Shown: positions 25,744 through 36,287, numbered from the stretch's first letter. The stretch is DNA of 64,000 nucleotides from Pseudidiomarina taiwanensis (GCF_003987435.1 NZ_PIQG01000005.1:161045-225044), one strand, 5' to 3'. The notes: generated by a model not told the origin, from the letters alone. A program made the numbers and translations.

Positions 25744-28700
25744 ATGAAATATTCTGCGCTGGCGCTATGCGTCGGCGCGGCTTTTGCCGCGTCTATCGGG
25801 ATCACTTCAGCTCAAGCAAACGACGATTGGGATGTAAACAATCCTATGGGCGAGTTTAAGCAGGTTGATATAAACGTCAACGAAGGGACTTGGATGAATG
25901 TCGATTTAAGTCCGGATGGCAAGTACATTGTCTTTGACCTGTTAGGTGATATTTATCGCATGCCCGCCAGTGGCGGCGATGCTGAGTTACTCGTCGGCGG
26001 CATGGCTTGGGATATGCAACCCGTTTATTCACCAGACGGCAAATATATTGCTTACACCTCCGATGCCGACGGTGGCGACAATATTTGGTTAATGGATGCA
26101 GATGGCAGTAATAAACGTCAAGTTACAGACGAAACATTTCGTTTATTAAATAGTCCAGCTTGGAGTCCCGATAGTGAATTTATCGTGGCACGAAAGCATT
26201 TCACGGCGCGCCGCTCACTTGGTGCGGGTGAAGTCTGGATGTATCACCGCAGCGGTGGCAAAGGAGTGATGTTAACCGAACGTCCAAACGATCAAAAAGA
26301 CCTCGGTGAGCCGGCTTTTTCGCCGGATGGTCGTTATATCTATTTCTCGCAAGATGATACGCCAGGAAAAACCTTTCATTACAGCAAAGACTCTCTCGAA
26401 GGCATCTACGAAATTAAGCGGTTTGAGCGGGAGACAGGCGATATTGATGTAATCATCGCGGGCCCTGGGGGCGCAATTCGTCCAACGCCATCACCGGATG
26501 GCAAATACCTTGCCTATATCAAGCGTGAAGACTTCAATAGCGTGTTGTATTTATACGATCTTGAAAGTGGTGAGCATACCCGTCTCTATAGTGAGTTAGA
26601 TCGTGATATGCAAGAAACCTGGGCGATTCATGGTGTGTATCCGACCATGGATTGGACCAATGACAGTCAGCACATTGTATTTTGGGCTCAGGGTAAAATT
26701 ATGAAGCTAAATGTCGCTTCTCGACATGTTAGCGTGATCCCATTTAGTGTTGAAACCCAGAAGCAGGTCCAGACCGCACTGCGCTTTAAAACCGATCTCG
26801 ACCAAGACCAGTTTAAAGTAAAAATGTTACGGATGGTGCAAGTTGCGCCAACTGGAGACAAAGTTGTTTATGAAGCCTTGGGTAAACTGTATCAGCGTGC
26901 ATTACCCAGCGGCTCTCCTGAGCGATTAACAGAGCGTGAAGGAGCTTGGGAGTTGTATCCGACCTACTCTCGAGATGGTCAAAAGCTTGCTTATGTGACC
27001 TGGGATGACCAGCAACAAGGGCAAATCGTTGTCCGTGATCTCAGTACCGGTAATGAGACTATTTTGCCAACGGGGAAAGGCAAATTTATTGAGCCAGTAT
27101 TCGCCCCAGATGGTCAGAGCATCGTCTATCGGAAAATTCGCGGCGGATATATCACCCCCGACACGTATGGTCTGAACCCGGGTATTTATCACTTATCGCT
27201 CGAGGCCAACGCCACGCCGCGTTTAATCAGTGAGCGAGGAACCCAACCACAATTTGGTGACCGCTCTGATCGGGTCTTTTTGATGAGCTTTGGAGCGACT
27301 CCTGAGCTGATTTCGGTTGATCTACAAACAAAACAAACACGAACCTTGTATAGCGCTGAACATGCGACTGAGTTTCGAGTTTCTCCAGACGGTAAGCACT
27401 TGGCTTTTGCCGAGCGCTTCAAGGTATTCGTGACACCTTTTGTGGAGCGCGGTGCAGCCATTAAAATTGGCCCAACCGATAAGCAGTTTCCGGTGCAACA
27501 GTTGAGTGTCCGTGCGGGTGAGAATATTTCCTGGACTGCGGATGGCGAGTCCTTGTATTGGTCGCTCGGGCCTGAGCTCTATCAAGCCTCGGTCGCCGGT
27601 TTATTCGATATTAAAAATACCGACAGCGCGTTTAGTAAAATCGAAAACGGGCTGGATATCAGTTTTACTGCAGCTGCCGCAATTCATGACCAGACCGTTG
27701 CTTTTGTTGGCGGTCAAGTGATCACCATGAACGGCGATACCGTGATTGAGCAGGGGACAGTCATCACCCGTGGCAATAAAATCATCGCGGTAGGAGAAGC
27801 TGCTGATGTGGCTGTTCCTGCCAACGCAACGGTTATTGATACACGCGGTAAAACGGTTATGCCAGGTCTATTTGACGGGCATGCACATGGCCCTCAAGGG
27901 GATAACGAAATTATTCCGGAACAGAACTGGGAAATGCATGCCAATCTGGGCTTTGGTGTCACCTCGATTCACGATCCATCCAATGATACCACTGAGATAT
28001 TTGCGGCGAGTGAATATCAAAAAGCCGGCCTGATTGCAGCACCACGAACTTTCTCGACAGGGACCATCCTGTATGGTGCAAATGGACCCGGGTATACAGC
28101 GCATGTCGATAGTTTAGAGGACGCAAAATTTCATCTCGAGCGGCTGCAAAAGGTCGGTGCATTCTCTGTGAAGAGTTACAACCAACCGCGGCGTAACCAG
28201 CGTCAGCAAGTGATCCAAGCTGGACGTGAACTTGGAATGATGGTGGTTCCCGAAGGTGGTTCATTATTGCAGCATAACTTGAGTATGGTGGTCGATGGCC
28301 ACACCACGATTGAGCACTCGATTCCGGTCGCTACCATGTATGCTGATATTGAACAGTTGTGGACGCAAACAGATGTAAGCTACACCCCGACACTTGGGGT
28401 TGCTTACGGTGGTATTTGGGGCGAAAACTATTGGTATGCTGAAACTGACGTTTGGAAACATCCGAAATTGACACGTTTTGTGCCAGCGGATGCGATTGTC
28501 GGTCAGGCAATGCGTCGGGAGAAGGCACCCCACAACCACTATAACCACATCCATAACGCTGAAGTCGCAACGCGCCTGGCAAATAATGGTGTAAATGTCG
28601 TGGCAGGTGCGCACGGTCAGCGTGAAGGGCTTGCTCAACATTGGGAAATTTGGATGATGGCGCAGGGGGGTATGACGCCATTGCAAGCACTGGCAACGGC

Positions 28701-28926
28701 CACCATTAATCCGGCCAAAGAGTTTGGGATGGATCATCAGCTTGGCTCACTTGAGCCAGGTAAGTTAGCAGATATCATCGTCATCGATGGTGATCCGTTA
28801 GCAGATATCCGCGTGACTGATCGGGTAACCCACACTATGGTCAATGGCCGTTTGTTTGACGCCAATACCCTCGACCAAATTGTGCCGCAAGCAGAGCCAC
28901 GTCAGCCATATTTCTGGGAAGACTAA
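25744..28926 (+). CDS. Exported TolB-like beta-propeller / amidohydrolase fusion
   Basis: About 1060 residues with a signal peptide (to about residue 25, TSAQAND). Residues 40-620 contain repeated PD40/TolB-type propeller strands with the S-PDGKY-I signature (SPDGKYIVF, SPDGKYIAY, SPDGRYIYF, SPDGKYLAY and later copies), resembling tricorn-like proteins. Residues 650-1050 are an amidohydrolase with the HxH motif in DGHAHGPQG, a lysine in SVKSYNQ, histidines in TTIEHS and GAHGQREG, and the C-terminal GKLADIIVIDGDPL. Likely a periplasmic or surface hydrolase whose propeller gates or binds a peptide-like substrate; the substrate is unknown. Start at the ATG at 25744, preceded by AAAGGTG. A perfect hairpin follows the stop. 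Confidence 0.88.
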   Translation: MKYSALALCVGAAFAASIGITSAQANDDWDVNNPMGEFKQVDINVNEGTWMNVDLSPDGKYIVFDLLGDIYRMPASGGDAELLVGGMAWDMQPVYSPDGKYIAYTSDADGGDNIWLMDADGSNKRQVTDETFRLLNSPAWSPDSEFIVARKHFTARRSLGAGEVWMYHRSGGKGVMLTERPNDQKDLGEPAFSPDGRYIYFSQDDTPGKTFHYSKDSLEGIYEIKRFERETGDIDVIIAGPGGAIRPTPSPDGKYLAYIKREDFNSVLYLYDLESGEHTRLYSELDRDMQETWAIHGVYPTMDWTNDSQHIVFWAQGKIMKLNVASRHVSVIPFSVETQKQVQTALRFKTDLDQDQFKVKMLRMVQVAPTGDKVVYEALGKLYQRALPSGSPERLTEREGAWELYPTYSRDGQKLAYVTWDDQQQGQIVVRDLSTGNETILPTGKGKFIEPVFAPDGQSIVYRKIRGGYITPDTYGLNPGIYHLSLEANATPRLISERGTQPQFGDRSDRVFLMSFGATPELISVDLQTKQTRTLYSAEHATEFRVSPDGKHLAFAERFKVFVTPFVERGAAIKIGPTDKQFPVQQLSVRAGENISWTADGESLYWSLGPELYQASVAGLFDIKNTDSAFSKIENGLDISFTAAAAIHDQTVAFVGGQVITMNGDTVIEQGTVITRGNKIIAVGEAADVAVPANATVIDTRGKTVMPGLFDGHAHGPQGDNEIIPEQNWEMHANLGFGVTSIHDPSNDTTEIFAASEYQKAGLIAAPRTFSTGTILYGANGPGYTAHVDSLEDAKFHLERLQKVGAFSVKSYNQPRRNQRQQVIQAGRELGMMVVPEGGSLLQHNLSMVVDGHTTIEHSIPVATMYADIEQLWTQTDVSYTPTLGVAYGGIWGENYWYAETDVWKHPKLTRFVPADAIVGQAMRREKAPHNHYNHIHNAEVATRLANNGVNVVAGAHGQREGLAQHWEIWMMAQGGMTPLQALATATINPAKEFGMDHQLGSLEPGKLADIIVIDGDPLADIRVTDRVTHTMVNGRLFDANTLDQIVPQAEPRQPYFWED

Positions 28927-28968
28927 AGTTAAAGCGCGAGCACTGTAATTTCCTGATCAACACGTTAT

Positions 28969-29003
28969 AATCCCGCTATATTCGTATAGCGGGATTTATT
29001 TTT
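28969..29003 (+). terminator. Perfect 12-bp hairpin with TTCG loop and T-run
   Basis: AATCCCGCTATA and TATAGCGGGATT pair perfectly around a TTCG tetraloop, followed by TATTTTTT. It ends the peptidase/amidohydrolase transcript. The LysR gene begins only 10 bases after the stem, and the nearest Shine-Dalgarno-like bases (GCGGGA) are inside the 3' arm. Confidence 0.9.
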
Positions 29004-29006
29004 TCT

Positions 29007-29948
29007 ATGAATAATATAAAAGATATTGATCTTAACCTTCTGGTGTACCTTGATGTCTTGCTGCGAGAGCGCAATGTCACCAAAGCTGCGGCACAGCTGA
29101 ATATTACCCAACCCGCGATGAGTAATGGCTTAAAGCGTTTGCGGACGCTCTTAAATGATCCGATTTTGGTGCGCACAAGTGAGGGGATGTTACCGACAGA
29201 GCGCGCTTTAGCGATGCAGGATGCGGTGCGTGGCATATTGTACTCGGTTGAAGAAATGGTCCAGCCAGCACGGGAATTTGAGGCTGTGAGTAGCCAGCGG
29301 GTCTTCCGAATTATGGCCTCTGACTATGCTGCCTCGACCCTCATGCCGCCACTTTTGGCGCGCCTAAAAGCAGAGGCTCCAGCGGTGAGCCTTGATATTA
29401 TGACCCCCAGTGATATCAGCTTTCATGATGTTGAAAACGGTAAAGTTGATTTGGCCATTAACCGCTTTGAAAAACTCCCACAATCGTTTCATCAAAAAGC
29501 ACTGTGGGAAGATGATTTTAGTTGCTTGATGCGCCGAGACCATCCGTTGCTAAGTACTTACTCACTCGAAAACTACCTGAAATTCGAGCATGTATGGGTA
29601 AGTAAGACTGGTTTTGGAGTTGGCGTGGGGATGGATCCTCATGACGTGCAAAAGCTTGGCTGGGTTGATGAGGCGCTTGCCAAACTCGGGTGTAAACGCG
29701 AGATTCGGGTCTTTACGCGCAACTATCATGTGGCCATGCATCTTGCCCGACAAGGGTTAATTGCAACCCTGCCGACGCGCGCAGCGATGCTTTATAAAGA
29801 TGATGATGAGTTAGTGGTTAAACGCCCACCATTTGCCATTGACCAGCTCGAGTTGCAAATGATTTGGAGCCCTTTACTGCAGCACGATGCAGGCCATCGT
29901 TGGTTCCGGCAGGTGGTCGCTGATACGGCAGCGGATCGTAACTTCTAG
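29007..29948 (+). CDS. LysR-family transcriptional regulator
   Basis: 313 residues, typical size. The N-terminus KDIDLNLLVYLDVLL followed by TKAAAQLNITQPAMSNGLKR is the winged helix-turn-helix of the NodD/LinR-like branch. The remaining 200 residues form the effector domain. The ATG at 29007 fits the family N-terminus, but it lies directly behind a terminator hairpin and has no free Shine-Dalgarno. aceK follows after 11 bases, so the regulator and the isocitrate dehydrogenase kinase/phosphatase may share a transcript. Target genes are unknown; the peptidase cluster upstream or the glyoxylate genes nearby are candidates. Confidence 0.9.
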   Translation: MNNIKDIDLNLLVYLDVLLRERNVTKAAAQLNITQPAMSNGLKRLRTLLNDPILVRTSEGMLPTERALAMQDAVRGILYSVEEMVQPAREFEAVSSQRVFRIMASDYAASTLMPPLLARLKAEAPAVSLDIMTPSDISFHDVENGKVDLAINRFEKLPQSFHQKALWEDDFSCLMRRDHPLLSTYSLENYLKFEHVWVSKTGFGVGVGMDPHDVQKLGWVDEALAKLGCKREIRVFTRNYHVAMHLARQGLIATLPTRAAMLYKDDDELVVKRPPFAIDQLELQMIWSPLLQHDAGHRWFRQVVADTAADRNF

Positions 29949-29959
29949 GCTTGAACTGA

Positions 29960-31657
29960 ATGAATTCAGAGACCCTTGCCCGCGCCATACTTGATGGTTT
30001 TCACCAACACTACCAGCGTTTCCAAGCAGTTACCGCGAGTGCAGGTCGCTATTTTGCGAAAGGTGATTGGCAAGCCATGCACGAGGCAAGCCGGGAACGT
30101 ATTCATTTTTATGATCAGCGCGTCCAAGCGACGACCGTACAGCTTGCTCAACTAACTCAGCAAACCTTTGATCCTGAGGTGTGGCAAGAAACGCGTCAGT
30201 ATTACCAGCGCTTATTGTGTTTTCACCCACAAGCCGAACTTGCCGAAACATTTTACAATTCGGTTTTTTGCCATTTGTATCACCGTCGCTATTTCAACAA
30301 TGCGTATATTTTTGTTAACTCAACGCTTGAGGCGGGATTACCGCAAGCGATGGAAACCGAGTATCGCTCTTACTTTCCGATTATTGAGGGGATGGCGGGA
30401 ACGATGCAACGGATCCTCGAGCAAACAGATTTAGGCTGTGATTTTGCTAACCTTGGGCTAGACATTGAGCTGCTCGTTGCAGCCTTCGCTGCAGAGCTTG
30501 ATGCCAGTGTTCTTATTTCAGAGGCGTTTCGAATTGATGTGTTACGCCATCCATTTTACCGCAATAAGGCAGCGTATATCGTGGGGCGTTTGGTCACGGA
30601 AACTCAAATGCTGCCCTTTATCTTACCGATTCTGCGAACCAGTGAAGGCACCGTCTATGTTGATGCGTTGATTACTGACCGTCAACAAATGGCGATTATT
30701 TTTGGCTTTGCTCGAACCTATTTTTTCGTCGAAACGCGAGCGCCATCAGCTTTGGTGGAGTTTTTAAAGCAATTACTACCGAACAAAACCAAAGCAGAGC
30801 TGTACTCGGCGATTGGTTTTCATAAGCAAAGTAAAACCGAGTTTTACCGCGAGTTTTTAGCCCTCCTTGAGCAACCGAATCAAGCGGAGGAGTTGGTATC
30901 CGCCGCTGGTGTGAAAGGGATGGTCATGGAAGTTTTTACCCTACCGTCGTTTCCGTATGTTTTTAAAGTCATTAAAGATCGCTTCGGTGGTAACAAAGCC
31001 ATGTCTAGACAAACCGTGATCGATCGCTATCGTATGGTTAAGCAGCACGATCGCGCAGGGCGGATGGCGGATACTTATGAATTTACTGATGTAGCCATAC
31101 CACGAGCGCGTTTTGCGACCGAATTACTTGCAGAGCTTAACCAGACCATCGCAGGCTCGCTCGAATTTCAAGACGATAAAGTGATTATCAAGCATTTATT
31201 CGTTGAGCGGCGCATGGTACCGCTGAATCTGTTTTTAGAACAAGCGGATGCGAGTGAAGCTGAGCTCGCTCTTGCTGATTATGGGCAAGCGATTAAGGAT
31301 ATGATTGCAGCGAATATATTTCCGGGCGATATGTTGATAAAAAACTTTGGTCTGACACGACATCGGCGCGTGGTTTTCTATGACTATGATGAAGTGCGTT
31401 ATCTAACGGATATGGCTTTTTATCCACTACCGGACGAAAGCGAAGTCAACTTTGGTGCTGGACCAGATGATGTTTTCCCAGCCCAGCTACCGACTTTTTC
31501 AATTCCAAATCCAGACCACCGCAAATTATTTTTAAAGCATCATCCCGAGCTTGTCGATCCGCACTATTGGCGGAGTCAACAAGCTCAGATTAATAACGGC
31601 GTGACTCCAGATGTTTTTCCCTATCCGCAAACCATTAGGTTTAACCGAACAGATTAA
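29960..31657 (+). CDS. aceK: Isocitrate dehydrogenase kinase/phosphatase AceK
   Basis: Bifunctional enzyme that phosphorylates isocitrate dehydrogenase to push isocitrate into the glyoxylate shunt and removes the phosphate when acetate is gone. 565 residues (E. coli 578). The ATP-binding region GMVMEVFTLPSFPYVFKVIK with its lysine, and the late VFYDYDEVRYL acidic motif, are characteristic. It is separated from aceBA by nhaD on the opposite strand, unlike the enterobacterial aceBAK operon. No good Shine-Dalgarno is seen before the ATG, so expression may depend on coupling with the LysR gene 11 bases upstream. The 3' end overlaps nhaD by 17 bases. Confidence 0.97.
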   Translation: MNSETLARAILDGFHQHYQRFQAVTASAGRYFAKGDWQAMHEASRERIHFYDQRVQATTVQLAQLTQQTFDPEVWQETRQYYQRLLCFHPQAELAETFYNSVFCHLYHRRYFNNAYIFVNSTLEAGLPQAMETEYRSYFPIIEGMAGTMQRILEQTDLGCDFANLGLDIELLVAAFAAELDASVLISEAFRIDVLRHPFYRNKAAYIVGRLVTETQMLPFILPILRTSEGTVYVDALITDRQQMAIIFGFARTYFFVETRAPSALVEFLKQLLPNKTKAELYSAIGFHKQSKTEFYREFLALLEQPNQAEELVSAAGVKGMVMEVFTLPSFPYVFKVIKDRFGGNKAMSRQTVIDRYRMVKQHDRAGRMADTYEFTDVAIPRARFATELLAELNQTIAGSLEFQDDKVIIKHLFVERRMVPLNLFLEQADASEAELALADYGQAIKDMIAANIFPGDMLIKNFGLTRHRRVVFYDYDEVRYLTDMAFYPLPDESEVNFGAGPDDVFPAQLPTFSIPNPDHRKLFLKHHPELVDPHYWRSQQAQINNGVTPDVFPYPQTIRFNRTD

Positions 31658-33083
31658 ATAACTCTCGGTTGAGGGTCATATGTACCCAAACACTGGCGAT
31701 GTAACCAAGTAAAATAGCGGGCGCCCACTTTAGATGTGCTGCAAAAGTGTAAATCCCTCGCGCTTGCCCCATCAGTGCCACCCCTGCAGCAGAACCAATG
31801 GATAAAAGGCTACCGCCGGTGCCTGCAGTGAGAGTGATCAGCAGCCATTGTCCGTGCGACATATCAGGCTGCATGGTCAGCACTGCGAACATCACCGGAA
31901 TGTTATCAATTAACGCTGAAATTAAGCCAAGTGAAATATTTGCCTCAGTCGCGCCCCAGCCATTGTATAAGCTATCCGAAAGAAGGTGCAGATAGCCAAT
32001 GAGACTCAGTCCACCGACACACATCACAATGCCGTAGAAGAACAATAAGGTATCCCATTCGGCCCGTGAAACCCGACTAAAGACGTCAAAGGGCACGACG
32101 CCGCCAAGCCGTTTTAGTTTTTGCACATCGCCCTCACGCTCGGCCATCGCCTTTTTGCGCGCCAAAGAGCCTGGGAGCGTCATGCGTAAGAAGTATCCAA
32201 AAAATTGTAAGTAACCAAGCCCCATCATCATGCCTAACACCGGTGGTAAGTGCAGCAGGATGTGACAGGCAACAGCGGTTGCGATGGTTAATAAGAATAA
32301 AAAGGTAATTCGAAGCGCGCCGCGCTTTAATTCGACTTCTTCATCGAGCGCTTCAGGACGCTTATTTTTAATGAAGAAGTTCATAATTAAAGCTGGGACC
32401 AGGTAGTTCACAAGCGAGGGAATAAATAGCACCAAGAACTCTTGAAACTCAACCAGACCTGCTTGCCATACCATCAAGGTGGTGATATCGCCAAATGGGC
32501 TAAAGGCGCCTCCGGCATTGGCCGCAACCACGATACTAATGCTGGTTAGGGCGATGAAGCGCTTATCATCCGGCGCAACTTTCATAATCACGGCACACAT
32601 CAAAAGTGCAGTGGTTAAGTTGTCAGCGATTGGCGAGATAAAAAATGCGAGCCCACCCGAAATCCAAAATAATTGCCGATAGCTAAACTGTTTGCGGACC
32701 AACCAAGCGCGCAACCCATCGAATAACCGGCGCTCTTCCATGGCGTTGATATAGGTCATCGCAACTAAAAGAAACAGCATCAGTTCGGCGAATTCGAGTA
32801 GATTATGACGAAATGCATCTTCTGCGATATGCGACATGCCATTTTGGGTGTAGACATAGCCAAGCATCATCCAAATGAGTCCAGCGGCAACTAAGACCGG
32901 TTTGGATTTGCGCATATGGAGTCGTTCTTCACCCATAACCAATAGGTAGGCAGCGACGAAGATAATCAGCGCGCTTAAGCCGATGGCTGTTTGAGTTAGA
33001 TTCAGTGTTGTACTATCGGCAGCGGCAGCGGCAGCTGTCGGCGAAACGAGTAACGCGGTTAGCGCGGCAAAGACGAGCCACAT
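31641..33083 (-). CDS. nhaD: Na+/H+ antiporter NhaD
   Basis: 480-residue integral membrane protein of the ArsB/NhaD ion-transporter superfamily with about 12-13 membrane segments and an N-terminal signal-like segment. Motifs supporting NhaD are SPIADNLTTALLMC, AANAGGAFSPFGDITTLMVWQ, and ALIDNIPVMFAVL near the end. NhaD extrudes Na+ or Li+ in exchange for protons at alkaline pH and is common in marine and halophilic gammaproteobacteria. Transcribed alone: it has the aceBA terminator upstream, and its 3' end overlaps convergent aceK. Confidence 0.95.
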   Translation of the reverse strand: MWLVFAALTALLVSPTAAAAAADSTTLNLTQTAIGLSALIIFVAAYLLVMGEERLHMRKSKPVLVAAGLIWMMLGYVYTQNGMSHIAEDAFRHNLLEFAELMLFLLVAMTYINAMEERRLFDGLRAWLVRKQFSYRQLFWISGGLAFFISPIADNLTTALLMCAVIMKVAPDDKRFIALTSISIVVAANAGGAFSPFGDITTLMVWQAGLVEFQEFLVLFIPSLVNYLVPALIMNFFIKNKRPEALDEEVELKRGALRITFLFLLTIATAVACHILLHLPPVLGMMMGLGYLQFFGYFLRMTLPGSLARKKAMAEREGDVQKLKRLGGVVPFDVFSRVSRAEWDTLLFFYGIVMCVGGLSLIGYLHLLSDSLYNGWGATEANISLGLISALIDNIPVMFAVLTMQPDMSHGQWLLITLTAGTGGSLLSIGSAAGVALMGQARGIYTFAAHLKWAPAILLGYIASVWVHMTLNRELFNLFG

Positions 33084-33134
33084 ATCTTTTTCCTTCGAGG
33101 GGCAGGGTTATCAGGCGCGCGGAGTCTAGCACAA

Positions 33135-33166
33135 AAATCCAGTTGCAGAAGGCTGCAACTGGATTT
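33135..33166 (-). terminator. Intrinsic terminator after aceA
   Basis: AAATCCAGTTGCAG and CTGCAACTGGATTT form a perfect 14-bp stem with a 4-base loop, 34 bases after the aceA stop. On the minus strand it is followed by TTTTTG. It separates aceBA from nhaD. Confidence 0.9.
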
Positions 33167-33199
33167 GTTTTAAACTTTCTATGTAACAAGATAATTACA

Positions 33200-34531
33200 T
33201 CAGGCTGAACGGAATTGTTCTTCCTCGGTCGAGCCGGTGAGAGCGGTAACTGAAGAACTCCCTCCTTGGATAACCGTAGTCACGTCATCGAAATAGCCCG
33301 TACCCACCTCTTGCTGATGAGAGACAAAAGTATACCCTTTATCAGCCGCTGCAAATTCTTGTTGCTGCAGCTTCACATAGGCAGACATATCGTTACGGGC
33401 ATAGTCATGCGCGAGCTCAAACATGTGGTACCACATATTGTGCACGCCAGCGAGAGTAATGAACTGGAAGCGATAACCCATTGCAGCGAGCTCGCGTTGG
33501 AACTTGGCAATCGTTTCATCATCCAAATTGCGCTTCCAGTTAAATGACGGTGAGCAGTTGTAAGCAAGCAGTTTCCCTGGATACTTGGCGTGGATTGCCT
33601 CTGCAAATTTGCGTGCTTCCTCCAAGTCGGGTTTGGCCGTTTCACACCAGAGTAAGTCTGCATAAGGTGCATAGGCGAGGCCACGTGAAATGGCTTGATC
33701 TATGCCCGGACGGACTCGGTAGAAGCCTTCGCTAGTGCGCTCACCAGTGCAAAATGGCTGGTCATTCGGATCAACATCTGATGTTAATAAGTCAGCCGCA
33801 TTGGCATCCGTTCGAGCAAGAATTAAGGTCGGTACTCCCGCAACATCTGCAGCCAGTCGAGCAGCAATCAGTTTTTGCACCGCTTCTTGGGTGGGAACCA
33901 GCACCTTGCCGCCCATATGTCCGCACTTTTTCACCGCAGCGAGTTGGTCTTCAAAGTGCACTCCTGCAGCTCCTGCACGAATCATATTCAGCATGAGCTC
34001 ATAGGCATTGAGTACGCCTCCGAAGCCAGCTTCAGCATCGGCCACGATGGGTGCGAAATAGTCAATGTAGTTGTCATCATCAGCGCTAATACCTTTGCTC
34101 CACTGAATTTGATCAGCGCGCGCAAAAGAATTATTAATACGCTCGACCACAGTTGGCACCGAATCTACCGGGTAAAGGGATTGGTCGGGATACATGCTCA
34201 TCGCACTATTATTGTCAGCAGCCACTTGCCAACCTGACAAGTAGATCGCTTGTAAGCCAGCTTTGACTTGCTGCACTGCTTGGCCGCCGGTTAATGCGCC
34301 CAAGGCATTGACATAATTTTTGCCAAACTTCTCTTGTGCACCACCGTTTACCAGTTGCCACAATTTTTCGGCACCGCGGCGTGCATAAGAATACTCTGGT
34401 TGAAAACTACCACGCAGTTTGATGACATCTTCAGCGCTGTAACCGCGAGTGATTCCCTGCCAGCGCAGGTCTTGCTGCCACTGTTGTTGTAACGCTTGGG
34501 CTTGTTGCTGTTGAACTGATGAGGTTGTCAT
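33200..34531 (-). CDS. aceA: Isocitrate lyase
   Basis: Cleaves isocitrate to glyoxylate and succinate, first step of the glyoxylate bypass. 443 residues (E. coli 434). The active-site signature [14 protein letters not shown] is intact, as are [18 protein letters not shown] for Mg2+ and substrate binding and the NCSPSFNW segment. AAGGA lies before the ATG. It follows aceB by 26 bases on the same strand and ends in a strong terminator, so aceB-aceA form a two-gene operon. Confidence 0.98.
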   Translation of the reverse strand: MTTSSVQQQQAQALQQQWQQDLRWQGITRGYSAEDVIKLRGSFQPEYSYARRGAEKLWQLVNGGAQEKFGKNYVNALGALTGGQAVQQVKAGLQAIYLSGWQVAADNNSAMSMYPDQSLYPVDSVPTVVERINNSFARADQIQWSKGISADDDNYIDYFAPIVADAEAGFGGVLNAYELMLNMIRAGAAGVHFEDQLAAVKKCGHMGGKVLVPTQEAVQKLIAARLAADVAGVPTLILARTDANAADLLTSDVDPNDQPFCTGERTSEGFYRVRPGIDQAISRGLAYAPYADLLWCETAKPDLEEARKFAEAIHAKYPGKLLAYNCSPSFNWKRNLDDETIAKFQRELAAMGYRFQFITLAGVHNMWYHMFELAHDYARNDMSAYVKLQQQEFAAADKGYTFVSHQQEVGTGYFDDVTTVIQGGSSSVTALTGSTEEEQFRSA

Positions 34532-34557
34532 GGGTTTAGTCCTTGTTGTGTTGTTAT

Positions 34558-36153
34558 TTAATCGATCAACTCATAACCGGGCAGGGTTATAAACTCGATG
34601 AACTCTGGAGCTGTTGTAATTCGTGAGAATAAATTCAGCGCCTCGTCGAAGCGTTCCGTTTGCCAGCGCTCCTCACCAACTTCTACTTTTACTTGCTGCG
34701 CTTCCTCATGCAGATATTGGGTAAAGAGCTCTTCGGTGACCGTTGCCCCGTTATCGAGGGATTTTTGATGTTTAAGCCACTGCCATATGGATGCTCGTGA
34801 AATTTCAGCGGTTGCCGCATCTTCCATCAAACCATAAATGGGCACACAACCTTTGCCGGAAATCCAAGCAGCAATGTATTGCAGGGCGACGCGAATATTG
34901 GTCCGCATGCCGGCTTCGGTGCGCGCACCTGAGCTCGGTTCGAGCAGATCTTTGGCGGTAATTGGCGCATCATCAGTACGTATCACCTGAAGTTGATTCG
35001 GACCGTCTAAGCCGTCTACGAATACTTCACGGACTGTTGTGGCGAGACCAGGGTGAGCGATCCAGGTACCGTCGTGACCATTTGCGCGCTCCAATTCTTT
35101 ATCGGCCCGAACCTTTGCTAAAATCTGTTGGTTTTGCTCAGGATCTTTACTTGGAATGAAGGCTGCCATTCCACCCATTGCAAGCGCTCCACGGCGGTGG
35201 CAGGTTTTGACAAGTAAGCGTGAATAGGCATTTAGAAACGGTTGATCCATGGTGACAACCTGGCGGTCAGGGAGAACTCGATCTGGGTAATTCTTGAGGG
35301 TTTTAATGTAGCTAAAAATATAGTCCCAGCGGCCACAGTTAAGCGCTGCGATATGGTCACGCATAAAGTACAGAATTTCATCCATTTGAAACACAGCCGG
35401 AAGCGTTTCGATTAATACGGTGGCGCGAATCGTTCCTGTCGGTTGCTTAAAGTAGCCCTCGGCAAAATGGAACACATCTTCCCACCAAGCCGCTTCGCTA
35501 CCATGCTCCAATTTAGGTAAGTAGAGGTAAACTCCTTCGCCTTTTTGCGCTCGAGTTTGATAGTTGTGGTAAAAGTAGAGCGCAAAATCAAATAATGACC
35601 CCGGCACCTGTTCATTGTCGACAAGCACGTGTTTTTCCCACAGGTGAAGGCCGCGTACCCGCGCAATCAAGGTGACAGAATGCTGTTGGAGGCTGTAAAA
35701 CTTGCCGGAACTTGGGTCGGTATAGCTAATATCGCCGCGGTTGGCATCGATTAAATTTTGTTGTCCCGCTAATAGGCCTGTCCAAGTCGGTGACTGCGAA
35801 TCTTCGAAATCCGCCATATAGCAATCAACATTCGCATTTAAGGCATTGATGACCATTTTGCGATCAACTGGCCCGGTAATTTCTAAGCGCCGCTGTTGTA
35901 GTGTTTGTGGTAACTCAGCAACGCGCCAGTCACTTTCACGAATGGTTTGAGTTTGCGGGCAAAAGTCCGGCAGCGTACCGTTATCTATTTCAGCTTGACG
36001 CTCAGCTCTATCACGTAACAAACGTTTTAGGTGAGGGCGAAATTTGCGTACGAGTTCAAGTAAGAATTGTTGCGCTTGCGGGTCAAATAACGCTTGAGTT
36101 GTCTCATCCAATGGGGGCATAGTGAGACCTGTAATCGGGGTAAATTTGCTCAT
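34558..36153 (-). CDS. aceB: Malate synthase A
   Basis: Condenses glyoxylate with acetyl-CoA to malate. 531 residues, the length of form A. Typical segments are [44 protein letters not shown] (containing the catalytic-metal glutamate) and [16 protein letters not shown]. First gene of the aceB-aceA operon, divergent from an exported M24 peptidase; the 134-base gap between them must carry both promoters. I cannot name an operator there. Confidence 0.98.
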   Translation of the reverse strand: MSKFTPITGLTMPPLDETTQALFDPQAQQFLLELVRKFRPHLKRLLRDRAERQAEIDNGTLPDFCPQTQTIRESDWRVAELPQTLQQRRLEITGPVDRKMVINALNANVDCYMADFEDSQSPTWTGLLAGQQNLIDANRGDISYTDPSSGKFYSLQQHSVTLIARVRGLHLWEKHVLVDNEQVPGSLFDFALYFYHNYQTRAQKGEGVYLYLPKLEHGSEAAWWEDVFHFAEGYFKQPTGTIRATVLIETLPAVFQMDEILYFMRDHIAALNCGRWDYIFSYIKTLKNYPDRVLPDRQVVTMDQPFLNAYSRLLVKTCHRRGALAMGGMAAFIPSKDPEQNQQILAKVRADKELERANGHDGTWIAHPGLATTVREVFVDGLDGPNQLQVIRTDDAPITAKDLLEPSSGARTEAGMRTNIRVALQYIAAWISGKGCVPIYGLMEDAATAEISRASIWQWLKHQKSLDNGATVTEELFTQYLHEEAQQVKVEVGEERWQTERFDEALNLFSRITTAPEFIEFITLPGYELID

Positions 36154-36287
36154 AACGTACTCAGTTGTTGTTCCGTTGTTAACGTTAGGTTCAAATTCAA
36201 TGTAGTCACCAAGGTGCGCATTCGTCTAATTTATCCTTTTGATTTTAGGTATTCACTAAAATTATTCAAACAGATGGGTTTATCAGT

